DNA of 64,000 nt. Source: Metridium senile (Eukaryota > Cnidaria > Anthozoa > Actiniaria > Metridiidae). The stretch is from assembly GCA_949775045.1 (NCBI GenBank), contig OX459096.1:33475160-33539159 (forward strand), in the 5' to 3' direction. Shown here piece after piece: positions 34,758 to 46,281 of the stretch (the stretch's first letter is position 1; the number at the start of each line of letters is the position of its first letter). The position numbers and the translations under genes were made by a program. The notes under the pieces were generated by a model, which had not been told where the DNA came from, searched no databases, and saw only the letters and a list, made by a program, of their open reading frames with translations.

Positions 34758-34904
34758 GTAGAGTACAAACATTAACAGTGTGCAACATAAATACCACTAA
34801 ATACTGCTAAATTATGCTAATTCTATTGTTCTATATTATTTAATCAACACTATTTAGTGGTAAATAGTGCAAACTATTGCACAGTTTTAGTGTTTGTACT
34901 CTAT
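34758..34904. mobile_element. Small MITE with AGAGTACAAACA termini
   Basis: Inverted ends (AGAGTACAAACATTAACAGTG and CAGTTTTAGTGTTTGTACTCT) around an AT-rich core with a second nested inverted pair (ACCACTAAATA/TATTTAGTGGT). Confidence 0.7.
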
Positions 34905-36063
34905 CAATTTCATGATGCTCTTTTTAAAACCAAAAAAAAAAAGAGAAAAATAAATCTTGCAAATAGAATAACAACAACAATACTAAGCATTGGTCGTAGT
35001 CAAGGAAATTAAATAAAATAAAATATATACATAGAAAAGTATCAAGAACAATAATTCCAAACAGTAACACTTCGGAATCTTTTGGAAGTTTGGGCTGCCT
35101 GTGTCACGCACTCCAGTTGTTATTACATTATTAGTAATTCGTCGTTAGGATATATGTCCGCATCTAATTTGGCTTATATTCTTCAGGATAACATGTCTAT
35201 TCAGGTAAGATATTTCTATTCTCATCTAAATGGTGATCATCAACTTCAAGTTATGTTTTAGACTGTGTTTATAACACTTTTAAACCCTAACTGTCACGGC
35301 AGGATAGCGTTTGGATTTGTCACAGTTGACCCCGTTCACACAGATTAAGCTTCACTCAGATGTTTTGTCTCCAAACCCGTGCCTTAAAACATCTTAACAG
35401 ACCTCAATATATTACTGATTTTGGTTTGAGCATGTTGAATAAAAGAAATATATCGTTTTTACAAGTGGATGAATTTTAATTTCATAACATAAGTTTTGGG
35501 TTGTTTACGAACTGGCGCGTTTTTGTCGCTAAGTAGCTGTTACACTTCATCTTGTCACGACTGCAGTTTTTATTTGCCCAAAAATTTTATTTTATATATT
35601 TGAAGGGTAACTATTGTTCTTTCATCCAAATATAGTTTTGACATGTGAATCGATGTAACATGGGAGATATTTTGCGTTAGATTTACCCATTATAAAATTA
35701 CTCGAAAATGTAAAAATAATTGAAAAATCTGAAAAATATTCATTTTTATTCCAAATGCCGAAATAATTTGTGTCCTTATAAGAAAACATCTGTACTATGT
35801 GCAAGTCAACAATTTTTGATAAAATATACACAGTTTGTTGTGAAAAGTAGCGATTTTTGGAATACGGTGAAATAACCTCGAAAAACCGGAAGTGAACTCG
35901 AAAATTCAATATCGACCTCGTTCTCCTAAACTATTTATCCGATGGAAACGAAACTTACACAGAATGAATAGTTCATATAGACCTACATTCTGGCAAAGTT
36001 TGAAGGATTTTCATTTTTTCCTATTACCGGTCATACCTGACCGTCTCGGACATCCACTCTTAA

Positions 36064-36180
36064 ATATCAAGCTTTGCGATCGAATATATGATTTATCCAA
36101 AAACATTAGCAAGCCGTTTGGAGCAGCTATCTTGATTTGAGCTTCAAATGCCAAATATGGTATCAAAACTCCTAATTTGC
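36064..36180. repeat. Giant inverted repeat, right arm, continuation of block 4 after the insertions
   Basis: ATATCAAGCTTTGCGATCGA and AAAAACATTAGCAA are the reverse complement of 14,335-14,385, resuming exactly where the right arm was interrupted at 27,591. Confidence 0.85.
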
Positions 36181-36363
36181 ATGTCCGAATATGTGGAAGC
36201 ATAAGTATATTGTTTTATGTTTTATCCTCTTATGTGTCTTTTTACCATCTTCCGACAGAGAAGCCGTTACTTCCTTGTTGTTTGAAGTCAAGTTTTGAAT
36301 GCGAAGGTGAATATTTTCAATTATATATTTAAACTTATGACGAATAAGTAAATAACAAGTTTT

Positions 36364-36777
36364 AGTATAAATACGCAGGTGATTATAGAAAATCGCGCGC
36401 GCTGATTGGTTTGCTATCTCGGATTATCAGCCGATAATCACCTTTTCGGACAAAATGGCTGCCAGTAGTCGTTTTGTCACTGTTAGCGAAGATGAAATTG
36501 AAAACTTTAAAGAAAATGCTGTCCCAAAATCGACTAAAGAAGCTACAAAGTTTGGTGTCAAGCTATTTAAAGGTATATCATAGTAAATTTTCACGTTTTT
36601 TTTTTGTCATTAAGCGAGACAATGCGAGCCGGACACTTTCGCGTGACGGTCGCGCTTTTAAAAAAATAAAATATTTTCACTTTCAATGCTGTTTCCTTCT
36701 TTCGCAGCTCGAAGACTCGCCGCTCGGTAAATATTCACCGATAATCACTTCGCCTTCGGCGAATAATTGTTAAATAG
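36364..36777 (+). mobile_element. Non-autonomous element carrying a promoter and first exon of a recombinase-like gene
   Basis: Ends match a second element at 45,962-46,281: both start AGTATAAATAC and end with CACTTCGCCTT(C/T)GGCGAATA.TTGTTAAATA, which includes the hairpin CGCCTTCGGCG. The interior has CCAAT-type GATTGG, the ORF at 36,455 and, near the right end, TCCTTCTTTCGCAG, a possible splice acceptor. This looks like an element reduced to the two ends of a formerly larger gene-bearing unit. Confidence 0.6.
36455..36572 (+). pseudogene. N-terminal exon resembling Crypton/DUF3504-type tyrosine recombinase proteins
   Basis: ATG followed by 39 codons (MAASSRFVTVSEDEIENF, then AVPKSTKEATKFGVKLFK) and a donor AAAG|GTATAT; reading through reaches TAG three codons later. 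The pattern (basic start, VSEDEIE, N-A-V-P-K-S-T-K...T-K-F-G-V-x-L-F-K) is, from memory, that of the N-terminus of multicopy cnidarian proteins carrying DUF3504/Crypton-like recombinase domains. No catalytic domain follows in the element, so this is an orphan first exon. Confidence 0.5.
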
Positions 36778-37967
36778 TTGGAATGTTATGTGTTTCCTAG
36801 AATAAAAAAATAAAACAATTTAATTTCCTGAAAAAGAGAGAAAATTAAATTTAGTTATAGCGGTAGAAATCTAACCAATTTCTGGTAAAAAAATGTCATT
36901 TTAAAAAACGAGGAACAATTTTAGTGATAAGATTAATTTCCTGCATTTCTGATGTCAATTTTTTGAAATGAAACAGACAGTTTAATCAGATAATAAATAA
37001 ATTTCAATTTTGATCTGAACAACCTATGTTAATGAGCTGTTTAACACCGCTGAATAAGCCACAAACGACTCTTCAGTCAAAAACAACAGTCTGAAAGTAC
37101 ATGACTTATATTTTACTGAAAGAAAACGAATTACGTTGATTGTAGATTGTGACGTGAAGCTTAAGAATATAGTTCTTGATATATTGGCGTAACAACAAAA
37201 GGGAGCGAATATTGCGTATATTGTTTCATAAAATTGAACAAAAGAACCCAGGACAAATAATACAATAGTCAGATGGCATGGTTAATTTGACGCAAGGCCG
37301 CGCCGGTCCCGGCTTGTTAGCTGATTATATCAGATGTAGCCAGATACGATCAGTTTATTTCCATGCAAATTATCCAGCTTTTAAACTACCGGAAACAAAA
37401 AAATGCACGTGAACACATTTGTGTGCTAACTGAAAATGTTTATTTACATTTGAATGATTCCGTTCCTTATTCCATAAAAATACAATCATATATAGTTAAT
37501 ATGATACAATTTAACGCCTTTCATGTCTTTCATTATCGCTTTCTTGTTGCATGGAGATACTAATCGGGTACGATGGTCATTATAAGAAATTAACGGACGC
37601 CGCTTTTGATTTGCTTTTTAATTAGGCGAAGTTGATTCCAAAGCGAAAACCGAAAGATGGCATGACATATACAAACATTTTTAAAGCGCTCGCCTGCGTC
37701 CGAACATTTCAGAGAAATGTCCGAGAAATGTCTGGATGTGACGCAGGCGCCTAACATTTTTACAGCCTTTCAATTTGGCACCTGCGTCACATCACATCAC
37801 ACTTTTTTCGGAAAAAGCAGGCTAGAGCAAATGCAGTTATCATATCCTATTCTTGGCCAACACGTGACGTCATCAATTTTCTTATTTCGGAAATACTAGC
37901 TATATTTACTTTTTTGTAAGTAATACTCTTGTGCATGTCTTGGCTATGTTTTGGTTTCGAAATATAA

Positions 37968-38182
37968 GGCTAGGTTTACACGGGACAGGACGAATTTTTG
38001 ATCGGTCAAAAGTTCGACCTGGACACGCTGTTCACACGGAACCGATCATTACAATATTTTCGTTTTGACCGGTTAGGCGTCCAAATTATAGTACGTTTAG
38101 CGCGGTCCCGTGTGAACGGAACCCCTAAGCGGATGTTTTCTTGACCGGTCAAAAATTTGTCCGGTACCGTGTAAACGTAGCC
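37968..38182. mobile_element. Harbinger-like MITE, 215 bp, TAA duplication
   Basis: GGCTAGGTTTACACGGGACA at the left and the inverted GTAAACGTAGCC at the right, with TAA at 37,965-37,967 and 38,183-38,185. It is an undisturbed copy of the family whose interrupted relative occupies 48,812-52,552. Confidence 0.85.
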
Positions 38183-39198
38183 TAAGCGAGACAATTTTTG
38201 GCACGCAGCTCTAGTCACGCATCTTTAGTAGTCGAAAATCAAGCTAGATTCATGTCAGTTTAGTATTTATCGATGTTTGATTGAACTCAAAACCTTAAAA
38301 TTATCATTAGAAAGCTAAATTACTGGCATTTTCGCCGTAAATGTAAGGAATTTTAGGGTTTTGCGAATTTTGGCTTTTGGTGGCCATTACTGTGCCCCTC
38401 GAAAGAGCACAAAGATGGCGGCGCCATACATTTCACTTTAATCAAGGCGCATATTCACTGGCTCCGTATTCGGTCACAATTTCTCCATTTACGATCAAAT
38501 TTTGGCAAATCAAAACTTGGTCATCTGGCTTTAAGCTCATGTGCCTAAATTGCTATTTTTATCGCAAAAAAGATCTGGATAATGATATAATCAACACAAC
38601 CGGAAATGCTTTTGCCATACATTTCTTACTAAAAATCTTTAGTAATAGCTTGATTATAACTCTGCCAATATTCATTCTTCTGACCTCATATTTGCTAACA
38701 CTGATAAATAAAGTATGTGCTTCATGAATTCAGTGATTGTTTATAGTTTAAGCGACAATTTAAGGACTTTCAATATGGTCACATGATAGGTGAAAGCCAA
38801 GAATTCAAACTCGTTTTCTTATTGGTCGAGAGCACGTCACGTGGAGGGAAATAAATCTCTATAACTCCCGCGCGGGTAATAAATCCACGAATGTGTAATT
38901 CATAACGAAATTTTCAAAATGGATATAAAACACTTAATGAATGATCCCTCGGGAAATCATTTACTTTTGTCCCTCGAATCTCAACATTGAGATTCTGGGG
39001 AAATAAAACTAACTGTTTCCGTCAGAACCAGTCATTAAGTGCTAATTAAACAATGAAATAATATCAAGTAAATTCTAACACTAGAATAGTGACTATTTAG
39101 TGACTAATTGTTGCTACTATATTCACCCAGAATAAATAATAAAACAAAGGATAATGAGGGTTCTGTGTATCTGCATTTGCTTTATTCAACATCAACTC

Positions 39199-39319
39199 AG
39201 GCCTAGGTTATACGTCGAATCTCACTTGTGCCGAATGCAATTACAACAAAGAAGACCGCCTAGTTATCTATTGTTTGAATTGTATAGCACAAGTGAGATT
39301 CGACGTATAACCTAGGCCT
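39199..39319. mobile_element. MITE with AGGCCTAGGTTATACGTCGA termini
   Basis: Near-perfect inverted ends of about 35 bases. Absent from the left arm, where the flanking CTGTCGCCATTGTCACGTAC region is uninterrupted. Related to the pair at 11,217 and 39,675. Confidence 0.8.
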
Positions 39320-39674
39320 CAGTTATTTTACTGAACTAGTACGTGACAATGGCGACAGACTGAGAATGACATCAGTGATTAATTATAACATCATTAAAGG
39401 TTTGCAAAAATCATGGTGTCAATGTTTGCATCCTGCAAGTAGTATGACGAAAGTACAATGACATCTACGTCGATGTTTCCAAGGAATTACTGAATTAGAG
39501 TTAAAATAGCTATTCGGATGTTGTACAAATCGAGTTTTACTTTCTCCCAATATAGTCGATCGATCGATCCACTGACTGAGGATAAGCGTCAAACTTGTGA
39601 GTAAGTAGTGCCCTTTTTACGATAAAAAAAACCTTTATTGAAACTGAATTTAAATCAATTTTAAAGCCTTATCA

Positions 39675-39797
39675 GGCCTAATCAGACGTCACAACCCACA
39701 TGTGTCGAATATAATACAAATGAATTCAAACAATATGTTTAATTTGCTCATTTACCATTTGATTCGGCACATGTGAGATGCGACGTTTAAACAAGGC
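39675..39797. mobile_element. MITE, right-arm copy of the element at 11,217
   Basis: AGGCCTAATCAGACGTCACA...ATGCGACGTTTAAACAAGGCCT inverted ends; same position in both arms. Confidence 0.7.
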
Positions 39798-41448
39798 CTT
39801 AAATGTTACTATCATAATCGAACATAAGCAGAGAATCTTTCGAGTACCTACTTTACCGATTGATCCCTTTTTAAAATACAAAACTCTACATACTTATGAT
39901 ATACATATGTATTATTATTAACAATGTCAACAACGTTAACATTGTGCAGTCCCTGCTCCCATTACCGCGCAAAAAAGGTTTTAAGAGTGAATATGTTTGT
40001 GGATTTTAATGAATACGGAACGGAACTGTATGTCAGTTAATGTCGACAAGAAAGTAAATAACAAATAAACAGCAGATTTTCAGTCCCATTTAAAGAAAAA
40101 AAATTCATAATTTATGAAACTCTGCTCAGCAGAAAACATATCTCCGTAATTGTGAACATTTGATATTTGCAAGTAGAAACCCGCTTTTAAAAACAATTAA
40201 ACATCTAGAGAAGCCTTTCACAGCACAATATGATTATATATACTCAGACGACTTATAACCGGCGACAAAATAATATATATCATTCAAAGAGTTATCGAGG
40301 CTCTACTGTCCGCTCGATTTTGAGTGAGAGTCTTATAAGAGAATGACCGAGAGATTACAGCGATAACAATCAGAAATCCTGAAAAGTACGGTGGTTTTTT
40401 TCCACGTATAGTCATGTATTACACATCAAAATGTCCGTAAAAGAATGGTGTTTTCGAATCCATGGCTACTTTTTTTAAAGGGTTTGTTTAATTTTAAATA
40501 TAACTTGACATGAGAATAGTCGCACAATCTCTCTTGTAAAAGTGACCAAACCGTTAACTTTCAACCCCAAAAGTACGTGTACTTTTTGAACGGAAAGTAG
40601 ATCAAAATCATTTAATAAGGTCAACAAAAGATTGAGGTAGCTGTATCCATGGCTACTTTTTTTTACTTTTCTGCAAATATTTTAAGAAAAGATCGAAAAA
40701 CCACGATTTTGTGGCCTTATTTCTACCATTTTGACTAGGCGTATTGAAGCGTGACGTATAGCGGGTTTATAGCTGACCAAATGTTAACACGTCTTTTCCG
40801 ATGTACAAACCAGAATAACACCAGCACGAACTGATCATGAATTACGCGTAAACCATAATTCCTTTCCGTCGGTGTAGTTGGAGCACAAGATATGTCCGTC
40901 GCTGGTTTAAAAGGTATATCTTTATATTACGAATTTTTTCAAATTTCATCTCACTTACATATGTATATATAAATATACACTTTCTAAACAAAATCTCTAC
41001 CTCGCATTTCTTCGTTTATTTTTCACTTGTTTGTCAAGCTTTTTAACATGTTTTTCATCTTATTGTTGACAAATTTTAACTTTGTTTTGATCTTAAGTAA
41101 TTTATTAATTTTAATACTCTGGACTAAATCGTTTTAATCAATTCATCTTTTCAAAGTTAGTTTTAAACCTGATGCCATACAGTTAATATCAATAATATTT
41201 CTACTTTATCAATTCTTTTTTTTTTACATTATTAAGCCTACGTGGGCCTTTAGGAGTCTTTTCAACCTTAAAAAAACTCAATTTCTGCATCCATAATCGA
41301 TTTTCCATATCATACTTTTTAATCAAAGACCGTCAAGATGTCTTCTAAAAAGCGACGCCAGTTTGCACTTAGACTTTTAAAAGGACTTTGCGTTTTTAGT
41401 ATCCGTCTATTACCTTAATATGACGCATATTGTTTTTTAAAAGGTTAT

Positions 41449-41636
41449 TAGTCGGGCTAGAGGGCCCGACTCTAGGTTTACCTTTTAGCCAATCTATGTA
41501 TGTATCTATCTGTCATGTCGCGTATAGTCCCCCATGATGCTTTGGGAACGAACACAGGAAGCCCAAAGTAGAATTGTTTAGCCTGCTGTAATGATTTTAT
41601 GACAAGCCCGACTTCAGGCTCATAGAACGTCTAGTT
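41449..41636. mobile_element. Short insertion GTCGGGCTAGAGGGC...GTCTAG, with empty site in the other arm
   Basis: The left arm reads continuously (reverse complement of TGCATATAAAATAACCTTT at 10,252), while here AAAGGTTAT and TTTTATATGCAT are separated by about 188 bases that begin TAGTCGGGCTAGAGGGCCCG and end AGAACGTCTAG. No ORF and no inverted ends are seen; it may be a SINE-like or small DNA element. Confidence 0.65.
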
Positions 41637-41883
41637 TTATATGCATTGCCCTTCAAAATCATCATGGGAATACTCATGTCTGTGTAGAGACAATTAAATC
41701 ACCACATATATAGCTGGTCTTCACGGTTAGAGTTATAAAGACGTTTTTTGAACTAATAACAGGTCAGTATAATCGACAAATTCAAAAGTAGAATATTTCA
41801 AGATAAATTTAGATATACAGAGCAGTATTTACTTTTAAAAAGACGTTGCGCTCCGCCAATCTAGTTGGTTCAATGGGATTATC

Positions 41884-41885
<2 letters not shown>

Positions 41886-41917
<32 letters not shown>
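41886..41917. repeat. G32 homopolymer
   Basis: Uninterrupted run of 32 G; the poly-Gly frame over it is an artefact. Confidence 0.95.
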
Positions 41918-41918
<1 letters not shown>

Positions 41919-42144
41919 GATATTCTGATCGACCTGCTTGCGCTGTCACAAAGAAAGCTTAAAATTTGTTTCATCCGTTTTACCAAGGTTCAACTATTTT
42001 TTAGAAATTATGTTCCTTGTTCTTCAAAATGTAAAACTGCAGCCATAGATCATATTTGAAATGTACAAGCTGCAGCCATCATATTTGAAATGTATAACTG
42101 CAGGCATAATATTTGAAATGTACCATAACGAGGGGGGTGTCTAT

Positions 42145-42190
42145 AATGAGGACGCGGACGGTCCGCGGCGGACGGCGGACGGCGGACGAG
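42145..42190. repeat. GC-rich 7-bp repeat GGACGGC
   Basis: GGACGCGGACGGTCCGCGGC and following GGACGGC copies form a short, very GC-rich patch in otherwise AT-rich DNA. Confidence 0.75.
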
Positions 42191-42474
42191 AAAAAATTAA
42201 AAATAAAAAAAATAAAAAATTATGAAAAAATTATGAAAAATAAATAAATAAATATGAAAATAAAAAATATAACTAGCGGTTCTTATCAGAAGTGAAGTGC
42301 TGCGATGTGTATTTGTATGCACTTAAAGTAAGCTATTGTCGACATTCATGCGCTTCAAAGCATTTTCGTATTGTTAAGACTGTGAAACAATAGAAATACG
42401 CTTCAAAACTCATTACTTTTGACGGTGCCTAAACTTTTGTATTCTTTGTAGAGTTTCAGGTTGTAGCTTATGGT

Positions 42475-43291
42475 TCAATGAAAAGTTGTTATTATTGAAG
42501 TTGTTTTTGTTAAAAACGTGAGTTTATTTTCCAATCTAGTTTGTTTTTGAAAATGAGTTTCTTCGATGATTCTTTTCTTAAAGTAGGCTTTTTGTGCATC
42601 TAAACTATTTTGCGATTGAGTTTCGGTTTGTTCAGATGTTTTTTTCTTGAAGTATGCTTTTTGTGCATCTAATCTTTTTTGCCTTTCAATTGCAGTTTGT
42701 GTTAATTTGCTATTTTTTTTATATGTTCTCATCTTTTCTAGCCTAGTTTCTCTATGATGTGGCGTTTCTTCTGGGAGTTTTCTTTTTTTTGTTTTTTCAA
42801 TATTTTTTTCCTCTTTACATTCAGAAAATTCAACAACTTTTCTCGTACACAAATTTTTATTGTTAGTCGACATTAGTTGGTGAGTTGGTGATTTACTAGT
42901 GTTACTAACAAATTGAACAGGCATAATTTCAAAGAATTCACTACTTAATTCAATGGAAAGTGAACGTAAATATTGTTCTAATGTGGTTAGATCACAGCAT
43001 TTCATAACAAAGGACTCGATCTTGCAGATAATTCAGAGAAATCGTCTCTTCATCAGGTACAGAGCGTTCTTCGAAAGCTTTTAAAAACATGGAATCTCCT
43101 TCGGCTAAAAGACGATCCACCGTCTGTGTTGTCCATTTCGAAATATTACCACAATTTGCACATAACAGAGCTGAAAGAGTCATAAAAGCACATTGTCTTC
43201 CTCTTGAAATGTTGCTAAAACGACCATCACCTTGATGAATACTTCCTCGAGTAAATAAAGTCGCATTTAACATAAAGTAATTATCATACAT
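42475..43291 (-). pseudogene. Mobile-element ORF relic: C76-like peptidase block followed by basic repeats (Helitron-type N-terminal region?)
   Basis: Two overlapping minus-strand frames. The first (43,291-42,992) contains GSIHQGDGRFSNISRGRQC and a following AFMTLSALL, then W..QTVDRLLAEGDSMF. This is the look of the cysteine-peptidase-like (OTU/C76-type) block found, as I recall, at the start of large cnidarian and insect transposon proteins; the Cys of RGRQC would be the candidate nucleophile. The second frame (43,005-42,475) starts 14 bases before the first ends. It carries three basic repeats of the kind RLDAQKAYFKKKTSEQ, like the repeats preceding the Helitron replication domain. A one-base shift joins the two frames. 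No Rep or helicase domain follows, so this is a truncated relic in right-arm-only sequence. The Helitron assignment is inference. Confidence 0.55.
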
Positions 43292-43968
43292 ACCTTCGCC
43301 AAGAAACCATGTGGTTTACGGCGCATTAATCATTTGATAATAACCGCTGATTACGATTACGGCAGGCGCAAAAATTGTCAATCGCTACCTAGCCCACGAA
43401 ATCGACTTTCGACTTGGGTATTGATCGTGTTACACAGGGATCCCAATGGAAAATCTGCGAGATTAGTGTCGCTGCTCACTTCGTTCGCAGCAATAATAAA
43501 AAAATAAAAAATAAAAAATTAATGTAAAAATATCCGAAACAAAACGAATGGATCTAGGTTTACCTTCATTGGTTTTTGTTTTTGATCTACTAACCGCTGA
43601 ATAACGGATGACCTGAATGTAAGTGAATCGCAGCAATTTACACGATACTGTACTCAAACGGCGTACGCTGTGTTGCCATGAATCTTTATCAAAGGGGCTG
43701 CTTAGGTTTCGAAGGGTTTTGTAAGCTCTCTATAAGTATAAGTAAAAATCCATCCGTACACACTTCAAAACCAATATCTGCAGACAACCATCTGGAAATG
43801 GTTGATCTGAGACCGACAGGAATTGTGGGAGTTTATTAATTATTAATTCCAACTGCATTGTTTTAATCACGCTTGAATGGTGCTGAATTTTATATAAAAG
43901 TATTGCAAGCATAATTATGATTTTTACAACCCCCTTTCGGGCCTCTAGATCTGGAACTCAAGGTAGTC
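43292..43968. other. Right-arm-only segment without a gene
   Basis: No convincing ORF. AT-rich patches (AAAAATAAAAAATAAAAAAT) alternate with short unique sequence. The arms resume homology at 43,969. Confidence 0.5.
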
Positions 43969-44042
43969 TAGCCTGCGTGAAGTACCCTCTCCCCATTCCC
44001 TCTTCCCTCTTCCCCAATCCCCCAAAGCCGCCACGCAGGCTA
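43969..44042. mobile_element. Miniature GA/CT-rich element, 74 bp, TAGCCTGCGTG termini
   Basis: Ends TAGCCTGCGTG and CACGCAGGCTA are inverted repeats; the core is CT-rich on this strand. Same family as 3,523 and 18,699. Confidence 0.6.
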
Positions 44043-44399
44043 GTGTACCAACTACTTTACATGTTAGTGGACACGTTTTTACTTCTTCAAAGTACATATG
44101 CACCTTCGATGCAGTGGATCTAGTGGATAGTTCCCTGGGCTATTGAGTCAGAAAAAGTATAATAGTTATATAATAGAAGACAATATTTTCTCTTTGAAAT
44201 TTTCTCTTTTATTTTGCTATGATTGCCGATAGCAACGTAAAAAATGTAGAAATAATGGACAGCTGAAAATATTTGACTTTGAAATGATTGAGTTTTATAC
44301 TAGCCTAAGGATCAGACTCAGGATTGTATCTTCTAAGCGTTTTGTTCACAGACAGGTGAAGTTGCAGCAAGGTATATTGTTTCTTTTGCATTAACGAAC

Positions 44400-44600
44400 T
44401 GACTCTCTCGCAGCAAGATTAGGCGGGATTAAGCGAGATTAGGACATTTTGGGATTTTCAACCTTGCGAGGTTAGGCGAGATCAGGAGGGATCAGGCGGG
44501 ATCAGGCGAGATTAGCTATAGGCGCGAGATTACACATTTTTTTGGACATTTTTTTAGGCAAGATTTGGCGAGATTTGGCGAGATTAGGCGAGATTTGGAC
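44400..44600. repeat. Imperfect 10-bp tandem repeat GGCGAGATTA
   Basis: Copies such as GGCGGGATTA, AGCGAGATTA, GGCGAGATCA and GGCGAGATTT repeat through the segment. It is absent from the left arm. Confidence 0.8.
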
Positions 44601-45961
44601 CAATAACAGACCTACAATTACAAACTAAATGATCATTTTTCTTTGACGTGGGGGCGAAATAAATGTCACTACATTCAGTGAGAAGGCACTAAACCCATTA
44701 TAAAACAAAAGCTAATAGCAAGCTGAGTGTAATTAGCAAATACAGACAGCAAAAGGTGTATAATAGTCTATAATAATGTATTTCACAGGTTTAGCCGATG
44801 CTCATCGATCTTATTACTCATATATAACTCGGTACGTTTTGGTTGCATTCACGTGCAGGGTTAGAATAGGTTATTTCACTTAAAAAGTATAATCATTATA
44901 TCATTGATTCGAAAATGGATATAGCTAAAGTAACTATTGGTGATTTCTAGTTAAGCCGAGAATGTGGTAAGATTATGACGTTAACCTTGATGGATGTCAC
45001 TCATATTGACTTGGCATGGAGGACTTGTCCAATAATATAATGTTTTTGTCATTTAATACAAACAATGTTGGGGGAAATACTTAGAGAAAAAAGAGAAAAC
45101 GACCTCCAGGTGCATGCAATTTAGCTCACGTCCTTCTTCCTAATCAGTTAATAAACATAAAGGACTCCCGGATAGGTTTGCAGTGGCACTTAGTAAAAGC
45201 GCTCTCATTTCGTCAGAACTGAACGAGAAATAAAAATATATCATTTGAAGGTATTAGATTGCAGAAATTAACATTGGCGACAGGAGTCGGCAGATTTGTA
45301 ACTAAAATCTCCCACGGAGACGTATGCAGTAGATTTTCTAAAAAAGAAGAATTAAAATTATTAAAATTATTAGAATGAATTACATTATTAATTAAATTCT
45401 CCATTAATGTCTTCAATAAAGGGTTTCCGATAGTCAGTAGGTGCCATGTTGTCTAGCATTTGCACAGTATAAGCCTAGATTTGTTGTAACTTACTGAAAT
45501 ATTCACAAATTCCACTCAAAGCACGAAAAAATGTTACCGCTTAACAATAGAAAACACATGTGTATTTACTCTGAATTGAGATATGATTATCTCTGTGCAA
45601 ATGCACCTTTTTGTCAAATTGTTCAGCTGTGATAGATAACATGAAAATGGAGTATGGTCACCATGTACTCTCGCACCAGTACCCGTTGTGTAACTCGTTA
45701 GGCATTGTTTACAAGAAAATTACCGTAGGGCACAATTAAATTTCCATTTATAAATTTCTAGAATCAGGTGGAAAAATCGACCCTCCGGTATACTTTGAAG
45801 TTGAGGATGCGAATGAATATGAAATGCAGAAATATTTCATATCAGCTGGGCACTCACATTTCCTTTTCGCGTACAAACGTTTGTCCAAAAATTCCTCCAA
45901 AAGCAAATTCCTCTCACCAAAAGCAACTATATACTAGAAATGTTAAAGTAAGAGCTTTAAT

Positions 45962-46281
45962 TCAGTATAAATACACAAGTGGTTAATATAGAAAATTGCG
46001 CGCGTTGATTGGTCGAGAAATTCACATTCATTTCTTGATAATCATCTACAGCTAATCATATAATCATATAAGCGTTTCGCGCGCTTTAAGAGATGAGAAA
46101 TGAAGATTTTTCTTTAAAGAGGCTGGTTATTTTTTGTTGTTGAAATAATCATTTTTGTATTTATATCCAAAACAATTATCCACCTCAGGCTCAGTGAATC
46201 ATATCGGTGGATATCAACCTTGGCCGTCTCGGTTATTATTCACCGATATTCACTTCGCCTTTGGCGAATAGTTGTTAAATA
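45962..46281. mobile_element. Second copy of the AGTATAAATAC element, without the exon
   Basis: Same ends as 36,364-36,777. The left arm shows the empty site (reverse complement of TTTATTGTTGTAATAAAAGC near 2,085), while here AGAGCTTTAATT and ATTACAACAATAAATG are separated by about 320 bases. Confidence 0.75.

Larger units (their letters stand above)
32116..36059. mobile_element. TTAA transposon B, complete, with about 1,106-bp terminal inverted repeats
   Basis: Left repeat 32,116-33,221 and right repeat 34,954-36,059 start GAGTGGATGTCCGAGACGGT and differ at very few positions. TTAA lies at both ends. Along their length the repeats can be aligned with those of element A (for example AAAATCCTTCAAACTTTGCC versus AAAATCCTTTAAACTTTCCC near the ends, and CTAACGCAAAATATCTCCC versus the A version), so A and B are sister families. 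The interior holds a LINE relic and tandem repeats but no transposase. The two 95-codon mirror frames (32,266 plus; 35,909 minus) are copies of the same repeat sequence and are not called as genes. Confidence 0.88.
36780..42122. repeat. Giant inverted repeat, right arm, partner of block 3, with private insertions
   Basis: Reverse complement of 9,963-13,250. Right-only material includes about 37,595-39,340 and parts of 39,960-41,300, in which I see no gene. The 116-codon plus frame at 38,377-38,727 and the 66-codon frame at 37,363 lack any recognisable feature. Confidence 0.85.

Noticed and set aside
27596..36059. Interpretation of A and B as piggyBac elements from TTAA alone
   Set aside because: The terminal GAG and absence of a CCY start do not fit piggyBac, and no transposase is present to decide.
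38377..38727. 116-codon ORF with a hydrophobic C-terminus
   Set aside because: Could suggest a membrane protein, but there is no start context, homologue or splice evidence, and AT-rich DNA readily yields such frames.
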